From Alloalcanivorax sp036276955 (lineage in GTDB: Bacteria > Pseudomonadota > Gammaproteobacteria > Pseudomonadales > Alcanivoracaceae): a stretch of 64,000 nt of DNA. The DNA lies in the NCBI GenBank assembly GCA_036276955.1, contig DASUNW010000033.1, forward strand, positions 16,275 to 80,274. Reading direction: 5' to 3'. This document shows positions 32,318-41,429 of this stretch, piece by piece. The notes beneath the pieces are model-generated. The model saw nothing but the letters and a program-made list of their open reading frames with translations. It did no database searches and was not told the DNA's origin. Position 1 is the stretch's first letter, and the number at the start of each line of letters is the position of its first letter. The position numbers and the translations under genes were made by a program.

Positions 32318-33391
32318 TCAGCGGAGAATGTCTTCCAGGGCTTCGGTGAGCTCCCGGTTCTGGTCCGGTAACCCCACGGTGATCCGCAGGTAGTCCTGAA
32401 TGCGTTCGGGTTCGCCGAAGTGGCGGACGATGATACCGCGCTCGCGCAGCGCCGCCGCCAGATCGGCGCCGGTGCGGGTGGCGTGGCGGCAGAACAGGAA
32501 ATTGGCCGCCGAAGGCAGCACCTGGAAACCCATGGCCTCCAGGCCGCGGCGCAGGGTTTCGCGTTCCTCGATCACCAGCTCGCGGCCGCGCTGGAAAAAG
32601 TCCTCGTCCTCGAAGGCGGCCTTGCCGGCGGCAATGGCCAAACGGTCCAGCGGGTAGGAATTGAAGCTGTTCTTGATGCGCTCCAGCCCTTCGATCAGTT
32701 CCGGATGGCCCACCGCGAAGCCGATGCGCACGCCCGCCAGTGACCGGGACTTGGACAACGTCTGGGTGACCAACAGATTGGGGTGCCGGTCGACCAGCGC
32801 AATGGCGCTGTCGCCGCCGAAATCCACGTAGGCTTCGTCCACCACCACCACCGAATCCGGGTTGGCCGCCAGCACGGTCTCAATGGCCTCCAGCGGCAGC
32901 ACCCGGCCGGTGGGCGCGTTAGGGTTGGGGAAGATGATGCCACCGTTTGGGGCGGCCTCGGAAGCGACATAGTCCGATGGCTCAATGGCCAGGTCGTCGT
33001 CGAGCGGCACCGGGCGGTAGTCGATGTCGTAGAGCCCGCAGTACACCTTATAGAAGCTGTAGGTGATGTCCGGGAACAGCAGCGGGCGGTCCTGCTTGAA
33101 CAGCCCGTAGAAAATATGTGCCAGCACTTCATCAGAACCGTTGCCGACGAACACCTGGTCGCGGCCGACGCCGTGGTAGGCGGCGATGGCGTCCTTGAGC
33201 TCGCCGGCGTCCGGGTCCGGGTAGAGACGCAGCCGGTCGTCGGCGGCGGCGCGGATCGCCTCGATCACTTTCGGCGACGGCCCCAGCGGGTGCTCGTTGG
33301 TGTTGAGCTTCACCAGCCGCGCCATTTTCGGCTGCTCGCCGGGCACGTAGGGTTCCAGGTCGCGAACGAACGGGCTCCAGAATTTGCTCAT
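32318..33391 (-). CDS. hisC: Histidinol-phosphate aminotransferase
   Basis: PLP-dependent class I/II aminotransferase of histidine biosynthesis. It has 357 residues. Visible are KLNTNEHPLGPSP near the N-terminus, FVGNGSDEVLA, PNPNAPTGR, VVVDEAYVDFG, and the PLP-lysine segment TLSKSRSLAGVRIGF. It is the last gene of hisG-hisD-hisC, overlapping hisD by four bases. The closely related aromatic aminotransferases are a less likely alternative given the operon. Confidence 0.95.
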   Translation of the reverse strand: MSKFWSPFVRDLEPYVPGEQPKMARLVKLNTNEHPLGPSPKVIEAIRAAADDRLRLYPDPDAGELKDAIAAYHGVGRDQVFVGNGSDEVLAHIFYGLFKQDRPLLFPDITYSFYKVYCGLYDIDYRPVPLDDDLAIEPSDYVASEAAPNGGIIFPNPNAPTGRVLPLEAIETVLAANPDSVVVVDEAYVDFGGDSAIALVDRHPNLLVTQTLSKSRSLAGVRIGFAVGHPELIEGLERIKNSFNSYPLDRLAIAAGKAAFEDEDFFQRGRELVIEERETLRRGLEAMGFQVLPSAANFLFCRHATRTGADLAAALRERGIIVRHFGEPERIQDYLRITVGLPDQNRELTEALEDILR

Positions 33392-34692
33392 ACCGGCTTC
33401 TTGATCCTCATTTCGGCGCTGCGGGCGTGGGCGGTGAGGCTCTCCGCGCGGGCCAGCACCGAGGCGATCTTGCCCAGCTCGCTGGCGCCCTCCGGGGAGC
33501 AGCCGATCAACGAGCTGCGCTTTTGAAAATCGTACACGCCCAGCGGCGAAGAGAACCGCGACGTGGCGCTGGTGGGCAGCACGTGGTTGGGCCCGGCGCA
33601 GTAATCACCAAGCGCCTCCGGGGTGTGGCGGCCCAGGAAGATGGCGCCGGCGTGGCGCACTTTCTTCGCCCAGCTTTCGGCGTCGTCCAGGGACAATTCC
33701 AGGTGCTCCGGGCAGATCCGATTGACCACGTCCATGGCCTGGTCCAGGTCGTCCACCTGGATCAAGGCGCCCCGGTTGGCCATCGAGGTGCGGATCACGG
33801 TTTCCCGTTCCAGGGTCGGTGCCAGGCGCTCCATGGCCTCTTCCACCCGGGCGAGGAAATCCGCATCCGGGCTGACCAGGATCGATTGCGCCTCCTCGTC
33901 GTGCTCGGCCTGGGAGAACAGATCCATGGCGATCCAGTCCGGGTCGGTTTTGCCGTCACAGACCACCAGAATCTCGGACGGGCCGGCGATCATGTCGATG
34001 CCCACCTTGCCGAACACCTGGCGCTTGGCCTCGGCCACATAGATATTGCCGGGGCCGACGATCTTGTCCACCGCCGGCACTGTCTCGGTGCCGAACGCCA
34101 GCGCGCCCACCGCCTGGGCGCCGCCCAGGGTGAAGAAACGCTCCACGCCGGCCACCGCCGCCGCCGCCAGCACCATGTCGTTGAGCTCGCCGTCCGGCGC
34201 CGGGCTGACCATGACGATTTCACCGACGCCGGCCACCCGGGCGGGCAGCGCGTTCATCAGCACCGAGCTGGGATAGGCGGCCTTGCCGCCGGGCACATAG
34301 ATGCCGGCGCGGTCCAGCGGGGTGACTTGCTGGCCCAGCAAGGTGCCGTGGGCGTCGCGGTAGTGCCAGGAATCCTGTTTCTGGCGGGCGTGGTAGTCAC
34401 TGACCCGTTCGGCGGCCGCTTCCAGGGCCCCGCGCTGCTCGGCGGGCAGGCGCTTCAATGCCGCTTCCAGTTGCGCGCGCTCCACGGTCAGGTCCGCCAT
34501 GGATTCGGCGTCGCGACGGTCCAGGCGGTTGGTGTACTCCACCACCGCCGCGTCGCCCCGGCTGGCCACGTCACGCAAAATACCGCGCACCCGCTCGCCC
34601 ACTTCGTCGTCGCGCTCTTCGCTCCAGGCGGTGAGCGCCATCAGGCGGGGAACGAAATCCGCGTCGCTGGCGTTTAAACGGTTGGTCTTCAT
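33388..34692 (-). CDS. hisD: Histidinol dehydrogenase
   Basis: Zinc-dependent NAD enzyme performing the last two oxidations to histidine. It has 434 residues. Typical segments are the TPLDRAGIYVPGGKAAYPSSVLM stretch, VVCDGKTDPDWIAMDLFSQAEHDEEAQ (with metal-ligand Gln/His), PEHLEL, GAIFLGRHTPEALGDYCAGPNHVLPT and FSSPLGVYDF. Four-base overlaps with hisG and hisC show translational coupling. Confidence 0.97.
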   Translation of the reverse strand: MKTNRLNASDADFVPRLMALTAWSEERDDEVGERVRGILRDVASRGDAAVVEYTNRLDRRDAESMADLTVERAQLEAALKRLPAEQRGALEAAAERVSDYHARQKQDSWHYRDAHGTLLGQQVTPLDRAGIYVPGGKAAYPSSVLMNALPARVAGVGEIVMVSPAPDGELNDMVLAAAAVAGVERFFTLGGAQAVGALAFGTETVPAVDKIVGPGNIYVAEAKRQVFGKVGIDMIAGPSEILVVCDGKTDPDWIAMDLFSQAEHDEEAQSILVSPDADFLARVEEAMERLAPTLERETVIRTSMANRGALIQVDDLDQAMDVVNRICPEHLELSLDDAESWAKKVRHAGAIFLGRHTPEALGDYCAGPNHVLPTSATSRFSSPLGVYDFQKRSSLIGCSPEGASELGKIASVLARAESLTAHARSAEMRIKKPV

Positions 34693-35339
34693 GCTGTTTC
34701 CCGGCGTTGCACCACGGCCTGTTCGAGTTTATCAAGAATCGCCTGGATCGCGGCGTGACGGGTTTTCATGCTGGCCCGGTTGACCACCACCCGCGAGGAC
34801 ACCTGGGCGATCAGTTCGGTGGGCTCCAGGCCGTTGGCGCGCAGGGTGTTGCCGGTGTCGACGATATCCACGATGCGGTCCGCCAGCCCCACCAGCGGCG
34901 CCAGCTCCATGGCGCCGTAGAGCTTGATGATTTCCGCCTGCTTGCCCTGCTGGGCGAAATACTGGCGCGCCACGTTGACGAACTTGGTGGCCACCCGCAG
35001 GCGCCCGCTCACCGGCGGCGCGTCCTTGAGCCCGGCGACCATCAACTTGCAGCGGGCGATCTCCAGGTCGAGCGGCTCGAAGATGCCCTCGGCGCCGTTT
35101 TCCATCAGCACGTCCTTGCCGGCCACGCCCAGGTCGGCGCCGCCGTGCTGCACATAGGGCGGCACGTCGGTGGCGCGGATGATGATGATCTGCACATCGT
35201 CGCGGGTGGTGTCGAAGATCAGCTTGCGGGACGCGGACGGATCTTCCAGCAGCTCGATGCCGGCGTGTTTGAGCAGCGGCAGCGTCTCTTCAAGAATGCG
35301 GCCCTTGGACAGGGCGATGATCAGCGGTTTCTCGGACAT
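34689..35339 (-). CDS. hisG: ATP phosphoribosyltransferase catalytic subunit, short form
   Basis: Catalyses the first committed step of histidine synthesis. The protein is the short HisG type of about 216 residues (SEKPLIIALSKGRILEETLPLL; GAADRIVD-like LVGLADRIVDIVDTG; no C-terminal regulatory domain). Family knowledge says such forms need the partner HisZ, which is not in this window. I choose ATG 35339 (MSEKPLI); an in-frame ATG at 35351 would add four residues. It follows murA closely on the same strand. Confidence 0.94.
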   Translation of the reverse strand: MSEKPLIIALSKGRILEETLPLLKHAGIELLEDPSASRKLIFDTTRDDVQIIIIRATDVPPYVQHGGADLGVAGKDVLMENGAEGIFEPLDLEIARCKLMVAGLKDAPPVSGRLRVATKFVNVARQYFAQQGKQAEIIKLYGAMELAPLVGLADRIVDIVDTGNTLRANGLEPTELIAQVSSRVVVNRASMKTRHAAIQAILDKLEQAVVQRRETA

Positions 35340-35363
35340 GTCGGTTTCCATCGGCGCCGTGAT

Positions 35364-36626
<1,263 letters not shown>

Positions 36627-36656
36627 GGAGCTTCCTAGGCGGAAAAGACGATACGG

Positions 36657-36911
36657 TCAGGCAAGGCCCATTTTCTGGGCTTTTTCCCACTCGGCACGGG
36701 TAAATGTCTTGATCGAGACGGCATGAATGGAATTATCAGCGATCTGCGGATTGATGCAGCTGTAGACAAGCTGCTGTTTCTTCACCGGCATCAGGCCCTC
36801 GAAGGCATCGGATATCACGCGGATCAGAAAGCGGTCGCCTTCCCCTTCCACGGCCACATCGGCATCCTCGAAACCGGCTTCCACCAGCGCCTTCACGTCT
36901 TCCGACTTCAT
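36657..36911 (-). CDS. ibaG: BolA-family protein IbaG
   Basis: Small BolA-like protein (84 residues) that in E. coli partners with monothiol glutaredoxin and responds to acid stress. The core FLIRVISDAFEGLMPVKKQQLVYSCI is the BolA signature, with DNSIHAVSIKTFTRAEW following. GAGGAG lies before ATG 36911, preferred over 36929. It is between mlaC and murA, its normal position. Confidence 0.93.
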   Translation of the reverse strand: MKSEDVKALVEAGFEDADVAVEGEGDRFLIRVISDAFEGLMPVKKQQLVYSCINPQIADNSIHAVSIKTFTRAEWEKAQKMGLA

Positions 36912-36993
36912 GATCACTCCTCGTTTCAATGAACGGGCAATGATACGCGAGGGCGCGGTGACTTGTCATGGCGGGGGCACCCGCCGGCCCCGG

Positions 36994-37644
36994 TCAGGAA
37001 CCCTGGCCGGTCTCCACGTCAACTTTCTCTTCCAGATCCGCGTTCTCCGCGGACCAGCTTTGAATCACCTTGTCCAGGTCCCCGTGTTGCTGCATGGACT
37101 GGGCGAACTGGGCCCGGTAAATGTCACGCAGATCCAAACCGTTGACGTAGACATTGACCACTTTCCACTGATCGTCGGACAAGAACAGCGTGAAGAACAC
37201 CGGAATCACCTTGCCGTCGTTGGTGGTGCCTTCCAGCCGCACCCGGGCGTAGTTGCCCTTGCGGTCTTCCTCGCGCATCGGCAGCACGCGGATTTCCTGG
37301 CCCTGGTAAAGGGTCACGCCGGAGGCGTAGGTGTTGATCAGGCTGTTCTTGAACACCTCCAGAAACTGGTACTTCTGCTCCCGGTCGGCCTGGTCGAAGT
37401 ACTCGCCCATCACCATGCGGGTGATGCGCTTGAAATCCACCAGCGGCACCAACTCTTCACGGACCAGCTCGCGGGCATAGCTTTCGTCCTTGTTGAGGCG
37501 CTCGCGGTTGGCGTCGATACGGCTGGTCAGGCGCTCCACGGTTTCCTGGACCAGCTCACGGGGGTCCTGGGCGGCCTGGGCGAAGCCCGCCAGACCCAGC
37601 ATCACCAGCGCCATTACAGTCGCCAAGCATTGTTTAACGGTCAT
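36994..37644 (-). CDS. mlaC: Phospholipid-binding protein MlaC
   Basis: Periplasmic shuttle that carries phospholipids between the outer-membrane MlaA complex and the inner-membrane MlaFEDB transporter. It has 216 residues: a signal peptide ending AQA (about residue 24), then DPRELVQETVERL and the VPLVDFKRITRMVMGEYF core. The usual upstream genes mlaF, mlaE and mlaD and the usual downstream mlaB are absent here; mlaC is the first gene of the run. The shuttle function therefore depends on partners encoded elsewhere. Confidence 0.93.
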   Translation of the reverse strand: MTVKQCLATVMALVMLGLAGFAQAAQDPRELVQETVERLTSRIDANRERLNKDESYARELVREELVPLVDFKRITRMVMGEYFDQADREQKYQFLEVFKNSLINTYASGVTLYQGQEIRVLPMREEDRKGNYARVRLEGTTNDGKVIPVFFTLFLSDDQWKVVNVYVNGLDLRDIYRAQFAQSMQQHGDLDKVIQSWSAENADLEEKVDVETGQGS

Positions 37645-37792
37645 ACGTCACTCCCTGTCGTGTCTGAGATGCTAGGTTTTACGGCGTTCACTCCGAACTG
37701 TCCAGCCAAGGCCTCTACGAAGCTCACACAGTCAGTTGGAACATCCGAACGCTTGAGGGTTCCAAGGGCAGTCAGCAGCGGCCCAGCCAGTG

Positions 37793-37798
37793 TATAAT
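37793..37798 (+). promoter_or_regulatory. Probable -10 box of the kdsD-kdsC-lpt operon
   Basis: TATAAT 29 bases before the kdsD ATG. The -35 region near 37770 is weak. The intergenic stretch 37645-37826 shows no gene. Confidence 0.5.
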
Positions 37799-37826
37799 CG
37801 CCACCAGCGAGGAGACACGAATCATT

Positions 37827-38795
37827 ATGAGTCATAACCACATCGCCACCGCCCGCCGTGTTCTGGACGTGGAAGCGCGCGCCGTGGCCGCGCTCGGCGA
37901 GCGTGTCAGCGACACCTTCGAACGGGCCTGCGAGACGCTGCTGGCCTGCAAAGGCCGGGTGATCGTCACCGGCATGGGCAAAAGCGGCCATATCGGCAGC
38001 AAGCTGGCGGCCACCCTGGCGAGTACCGGCACCCCGTCGTTCTTCGTCCACCCCGGCGAGGCGTCCCACGGGGACCTGGGCATGATCACCGCCGAAGACG
38101 CGGTGCTGGCACTGTCCAATTCCGGTGAAACCGGCGAAATCCTTACCATCATTCCGGTGATCAAGCGCAAGGGCGCGGTGCTGATCAGCATGACCGGCCG
38201 GCCGTCGTCCTCCCTGGCGCAACTGTCCGACGTGCATCTTGACGTGGCCGTGGAAGAAGAGGCCTGCCCGCACAATCTGGCGCCCACCACCTCCACCACC
38301 GCCGCGCTGGCGATGGGCGACGCCCTCGCCATCGCCCTGCTTGAAGCGCGCGGCTTCACCGCCGAGGACTTCGCCCTCAGCCACCCCGGCGGCAGCCTGG
38401 GCCGGCGCCTGCTGCTCAAGGTCGACGACATCATGCATGCCGACGAGCGCCTGCCCCGGGTGGGCCGGGACGCCAGCCTGACCGAAGCCCTGCTGGAAAT
38501 GACCCGCAAAGGCCTGGGCATGACCACGGTGGTGGACGACGATGGTCGCCTGATCGGCATCTTCACGGACGGCGATTTACGCCGCACCCTGGAGAAAGGC
38601 CTGGATATCCGCCAGGCCGGTATCGCCGAGGTGATGTCGCCGCGGCCGGTGACCATGCCGCCCGGCCACCTGGCGGCCGAGGCACTGCAAATCATGGAAA
38701 CGCGCAAGATCAACGGGCTGGTAGTGTGTGACGCCGACCAGCGCCCGGTGGGCGCGCTCAATACCCAGGATCTGCTGCGCGCGGGGGTAATGTAA
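37827..38795 (+). CDS. kdsD: D-arabinose 5-phosphate isomerase KdsD
   Basis: Converts ribulose 5-phosphate to arabinose 5-phosphate for Kdo of LPS. It has 322 residues: an N-terminal SIS domain (VIVTGMGKSGHIGSKLAATLASTGTPSFFVHPGEASHGDLG and SNSGET) and two C-terminal CBS domains (DIMHADERLPRV, then VMSPRPVTM). First gene of kdsD-kdsC-lptC-lptA-lptB; its stop overlaps the kdsC start. Confidence 0.97.
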   Translation: MSHNHIATARRVLDVEARAVAALGERVSDTFERACETLLACKGRVIVTGMGKSGHIGSKLAATLASTGTPSFFVHPGEASHGDLGMITAEDAVLALSNSGETGEILTIIPVIKRKGAVLISMTGRPSSSLAQLSDVHLDVAVEEEACPHNLAPTTSTTAALAMGDALAIALLEARGFTAEDFALSHPGGSLGRRLLLKVDDIMHADERLPRVGRDASLTEALLEMTRKGLGMTTVVDDDGRLIGIFTDGDLRRTLEKGLDIRQAGIAEVMSPRPVTMPPGHLAAEALQIMETRKINGLVVCDADQRPVGALNTQDLLRAGVM

Positions 38796-39298
38796 TGACG
38801 TTGCTGGTTTCCAGCGCCGACGCGCGCAACCTGAAACTGATGGCCTTCGACGTGGACGGCGTACTCACCGACGGCCGCCTCTATTACGGGCCCGACGGCG
38901 AAGCCTTGAAAGTCTTCAACACGCTGGACGGTCACGGCCTCAAAAAACTGGCCGCCAGCGGCGTGACGCTGGCGCTGATCACCGGCCGCGACACGCCAAT
39001 GGTGGCCCGCCGCGCCGCCGAACTGGGCATCGAGCATGTGATCCAGGGCCGCGAGGACAAAGGCGTGGCGCTGGCCGACCTGGCCGCCTCCCTGAACGTG
39101 GCCGCCCGCGAAACCGGCTACGCCGGCGACGACGAACCGGACGTACCGGCCCTGCAATGGGCGCAGATCGCCTTCGCCCCGGCCAGTGCCCACCCGTGCG
39201 CGCGCGCCGCCGCCGACCACGTCACTCAGGCGCGCGGCGGCGACGGCGCAGTGCGCGAAATCTGCGACGCCCTGCTGGCACACCGAGGTGAAGCGTGA
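38795..39298 (+). CDS. kdsC: 3-deoxy-D-manno-octulosonate 8-phosphate phosphatase KdsC
   Basis: HAD-superfamily phosphatase giving free Kdo. It has 167 residues, with the nucleophile motif DVDGVLTDG, the ALITGRD threonine motif and the GDDEPDVPAL metal-binding motif. The TAATG overlap with kdsD and the ATGA-like overlap with lptC show coupling. Standard size and arrangement. Confidence 0.96.
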   Translation: MTLLVSSADARNLKLMAFDVDGVLTDGRLYYGPDGEALKVFNTLDGHGLKKLAASGVTLALITGRDTPMVARRAAELGIEHVIQGREDKGVALADLAASLNVAARETGYAGDDEPDVPALQWAQIAFAPASAHPCARAAADHVTQARGGDGAVREICDALLAHRGEA

Positions 39299-39852
39299 AG
39301 CGACAGGGCCTGCTCAGCGCCACCGGCATCCTGCTGCTGGGCCTGATCGTGCTGATGACCCTGCACGAATGGGACAACCCTCTGGAAGAGGACCGCGAGG
39401 CGTTTCTTAACGCGCCGCTGATCATCGCCGACCAAATCGTCGCCAAGGCCTACGACGAAGAAGATGGCCGGGTACGGTATCGTCTGGTGGCCGATCACCT
39501 GGAGCAGTACGAGCGGGACGCGCTCACCACCCTGACCAAGCCTCGGTTGCGCATGGACAACAGCAACGGCCTGTGGACGATCCAGTCGCGCCATGGTGAA
39601 GTGCGCGACAACGGTGATTTGATTGTCTTCACGGACCAGGTCCAAGCGCGCAGCGAAAACAACGGTGTCACCCTGAACACCGAAGAACTGCAGTACCACA
39701 ACGACAGTAACCGCGTGGTCTCGCCCGGCGAGATCTCCATGCGCCACCGCAACGGTCGCACCCGCGCCGGCAGCATGGAAAGCGATCTGGCCAGCGGCGA
39801 AATGACACTCAAACAAGGAGTGGTAAGTGAATTCACAGGCAGCACGGAATAA
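39295..39852 (+). CDS. lptC: LPS export protein LptC
   Basis: Inner-membrane anchored periplasmic component linking LptBFG to LptA in the LPS bridge. It has 185 residues, with one N-terminal transmembrane helix (about residues 7-22) and a beta-jellyroll domain (RYRLVADHLEQYERD, KPRLRMDNSNG, GVTLNTEELQYHNDSNRVVSP). It overlaps kdsC by four bases and lptA by 26 bases. Confidence 0.93.
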   Translation: MKRQGLLSATGILLLGLIVLMTLHEWDNPLEEDREAFLNAPLIIADQIVAKAYDEEDGRVRYRLVADHLEQYERDALTTLTKPRLRMDNSNGLWTIQSRHGEVRDNGDLIVFTDQVQARSENNGVTLNTEELQYHNDSNRVVSPGEISMRHRNGRTRAGSMESDLASGEMTLKQGVVSEFTGSTE

Positions 39853-40417
39853 ATCCGGCCTGGGCACCGCCCTGCTGGCTTTGGTGTTAACGGGGCTTGC
39901 CACCGGCGCGACCGCCCAGCAACCGACGGGGCCGGTGGAGGTCAGCGCCGACCGGGCGGTCTTCGAACAAAGCGCCGGCACCGGCGTCTATCGCGGCAAC
40001 GCCGAGTTGATCCAGGGCAAACGGCGCCTTTACGCCGATGTGATCCGCCTGTTCACGGAAAACAATGAGCTGGTGCGCGTGGAAGCCACCGGCTCACCGG
40101 TGCGCATGGTGGAAGGCAAGGATTTGAACGCCCGCGCCGAGAGGCTGGTCTACGACCTTGAGCAGCGCACCCTGGTGCTCACCGGCAACGCCCGCGTCAC
40201 CCACCAGGGCAACACCTTCGAAGGCGCCAGGGTGGAATACAATCTGGATTCACGCCGCGTGGACGCCAGCAGCAAAGGTGACGAGCGGGTGCGCCTGGTG
40301 ATCCCGGCCGCGAACGCCGAGCAGGCCAGCGAGGACGCCCGGCCGACGAACCCGAAAAACGGCGAAGCGGCCGAAGATACGCCGGCCGCGCAGCCCGATA
40401 ACGCGGAGACCCCCTGA
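39827..40417 (+). CDS. lptA: LPS transport periplasmic protein LptA
   Basis: Forms the periplasmic beta-jellyroll bridge for LPS. The start is a GTG at 39827 with AAGGAG upstream, giving a signal peptide ending near ATAQQ. Core repeats include YRGNAELIQGKRRLYADVI and LTGNARVTHQGNTFEGARVEYNLDS. The last 40 residues are acidic, proline/alanine-rich and probably disordered. 196 residues; the start overlaps the end of lptC. Confidence 0.93.
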   Translation: MNSQAARNKSGLGTALLALVLTGLATGATAQQPTGPVEVSADRAVFEQSAGTGVYRGNAELIQGKRRLYADVIRLFTENNELVRVEATGSPVRMVEGKDLNARAERLVYDLEQRTLVLTGNARVTHQGNTFEGARVEYNLDSRRVDASSKGDERVRLVIPAANAEQASEDARPTNPKNGEAAEDTPAAQPDNAETP

Positions 40418-40418
40418 G

Positions 40419-41144
40419 ATGGCACATCTGAGCGCCCATAATCTGGCCAAGAGCTACAAAAGCACCCGCGTCATCGAGGACGTCTCGCTGGAAGTGGAAG
40501 CCGGCCAGATCGTCGGCCTGCTGGGCCCCAACGGCGCCGGCAAAACCACCTGCTTCTATATGATCGTGGGCCTGGTGGCGGCCGACGCGGGGCGCATCGA
40601 AATCAACGGCAACGACATCACCCACCTGCCGATGCACGGGCGGGCCAAGCGCGGCATCGGCTATCTGCCTCAGGAGGCGAGCATTTTCCGCCGCCTCACG
40701 GTGGAGCAGAACATCATGGCGATCCTGGAAACGCGCAAAAGCCTCAGCAAGGCCGACCGTAACGAGCAACTGGAAAAGCTGCTGCATGAATTTCACATCG
40801 ACCATATCCGCGACAGCATGGGCATGAGCCTGTCCGGCGGCGAACGCCGCCGCGCGGAGATTGCCCGCGGCCTGGCCACCGACCCGGATTTCATCCTGCT
40901 GGATGAGCCGTTCGCCGGGGTCGACCCGATTTCCGTGAACGACATCAAAAGCATCATCCGCCACCTCAAGGATCGCGGCATCGGCGTGCTGATCACCGAC
41001 CATAATGTGCGCGAGACCCTGGATATCTGCGATACCGCCTATATCGTCAGCACCGGCCATATCATCGCCGCCGGCGACGCCGACACCATTCTCGGCAACC
41101 AGCAGGTGCGTGACGTTTACCTGGGCGCCGATTTCCGGCTTTGA
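40419..41144 (+). CDS. lptB: LPS export ABC transporter ATP-binding protein LptB
   Basis: ATPase driving LPS extraction with LptF and LptG. It has 241 residues. Walker A is GPNGAGKTT, the signature motif LSGGERRRAEIARGLA, Walker B FILLDEPFAGVDP, and the switch histidine lies in ITDHNVRETL. Directly follows lptA. The GTAGGTCGGG repeat starts 12 bases beyond the stop. Confidence 0.97.
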   Translation: MAHLSAHNLAKSYKSTRVIEDVSLEVEAGQIVGLLGPNGAGKTTCFYMIVGLVAADAGRIEINGNDITHLPMHGRAKRGIGYLPQEASIFRRLTVEQNIMAILETRKSLSKADRNEQLEKLLHEFHIDHIRDSMGMSLSGGERRRAEIARGLATDPDFILLDEPFAGVDPISVNDIKSIIRHLKDRGIGVLITDHNVRETLDICDTAYIVSTGHIIAAGDADTILGNQQVRDVYLGADFRL

Positions 41145-41155
41145 CGGCAAGAAGC

Positions 41156-41255
41156 CTTGTAGGTCGGGTTAGCGCAGCGTAACCCGACAATCGGCGCACA
41201 GACCGTGTCGCACAGACCGTGTCGGATTACGCCTTCGGCTAATCCGACCTACAAG
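41156..41255. repeat. Compound GTAGGTCGG element with two internal hairpins
   Basis: Outer arms CTTGTAGGTCGG and CCGACCTACAAG enclose two hairpins: GTCGGGTTAGCGC...GTAACCCGAC (41164-41188) and GTCGGATTACGC...GGCTAATCCGAC (about 41221-41248). Between them CACAGACCGTGTCG is duplicated in tandem (41197-41224). The element lies between lptB and rpoN. Confidence 0.85.
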
Positions 41256-41354
41256 TTGGCGGCGCCCTTGTTGCGCACCGCCCAAACCCTTGCATATAGT
41301 GGATGCCTGCCCCGCCACACCGCCCTACACTCTTCCTCCGCACAAAACAATAGC

Positions 41355-41370
41355 TGGCATGATTATTGCT
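41355..41370 (+). promoter_or_regulatory. Sigma-54 (RpoN) type -24/-12 promoter in front of rpoN
   Basis: TGGCATGATTATTGCT matches the -24/-12 consensus TGGCACG-N4-TTGCW closely. The GG (41356-41357) and GC (41368-41369) doublets are separated by exactly ten bases. The predicted transcription start is near 41380, about 50 bases before the rpoN ATG. Confidence 0.65.
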
Positions 41371-41429
41371 TAATTTCGATTGATGCTGCTATGCTCCGAC
41401 CCTCGGGATCGAGCAACCAGACGCACAGC

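Noticed and set aside
37641..38438. 265-residue minus-strand open frame covering the mlaC-kdsD gap, considered as a possible mlaD remnant
   Set aside because: Most of it is antisense to kdsD, and its C-terminal part shows no MCE-domain similarity that I can recognise.
37827..39283. 483-residue minus-strand open frame opposite kdsD and kdsC
   Set aside because: Serine/arginine-rich shadow of two secure genes.
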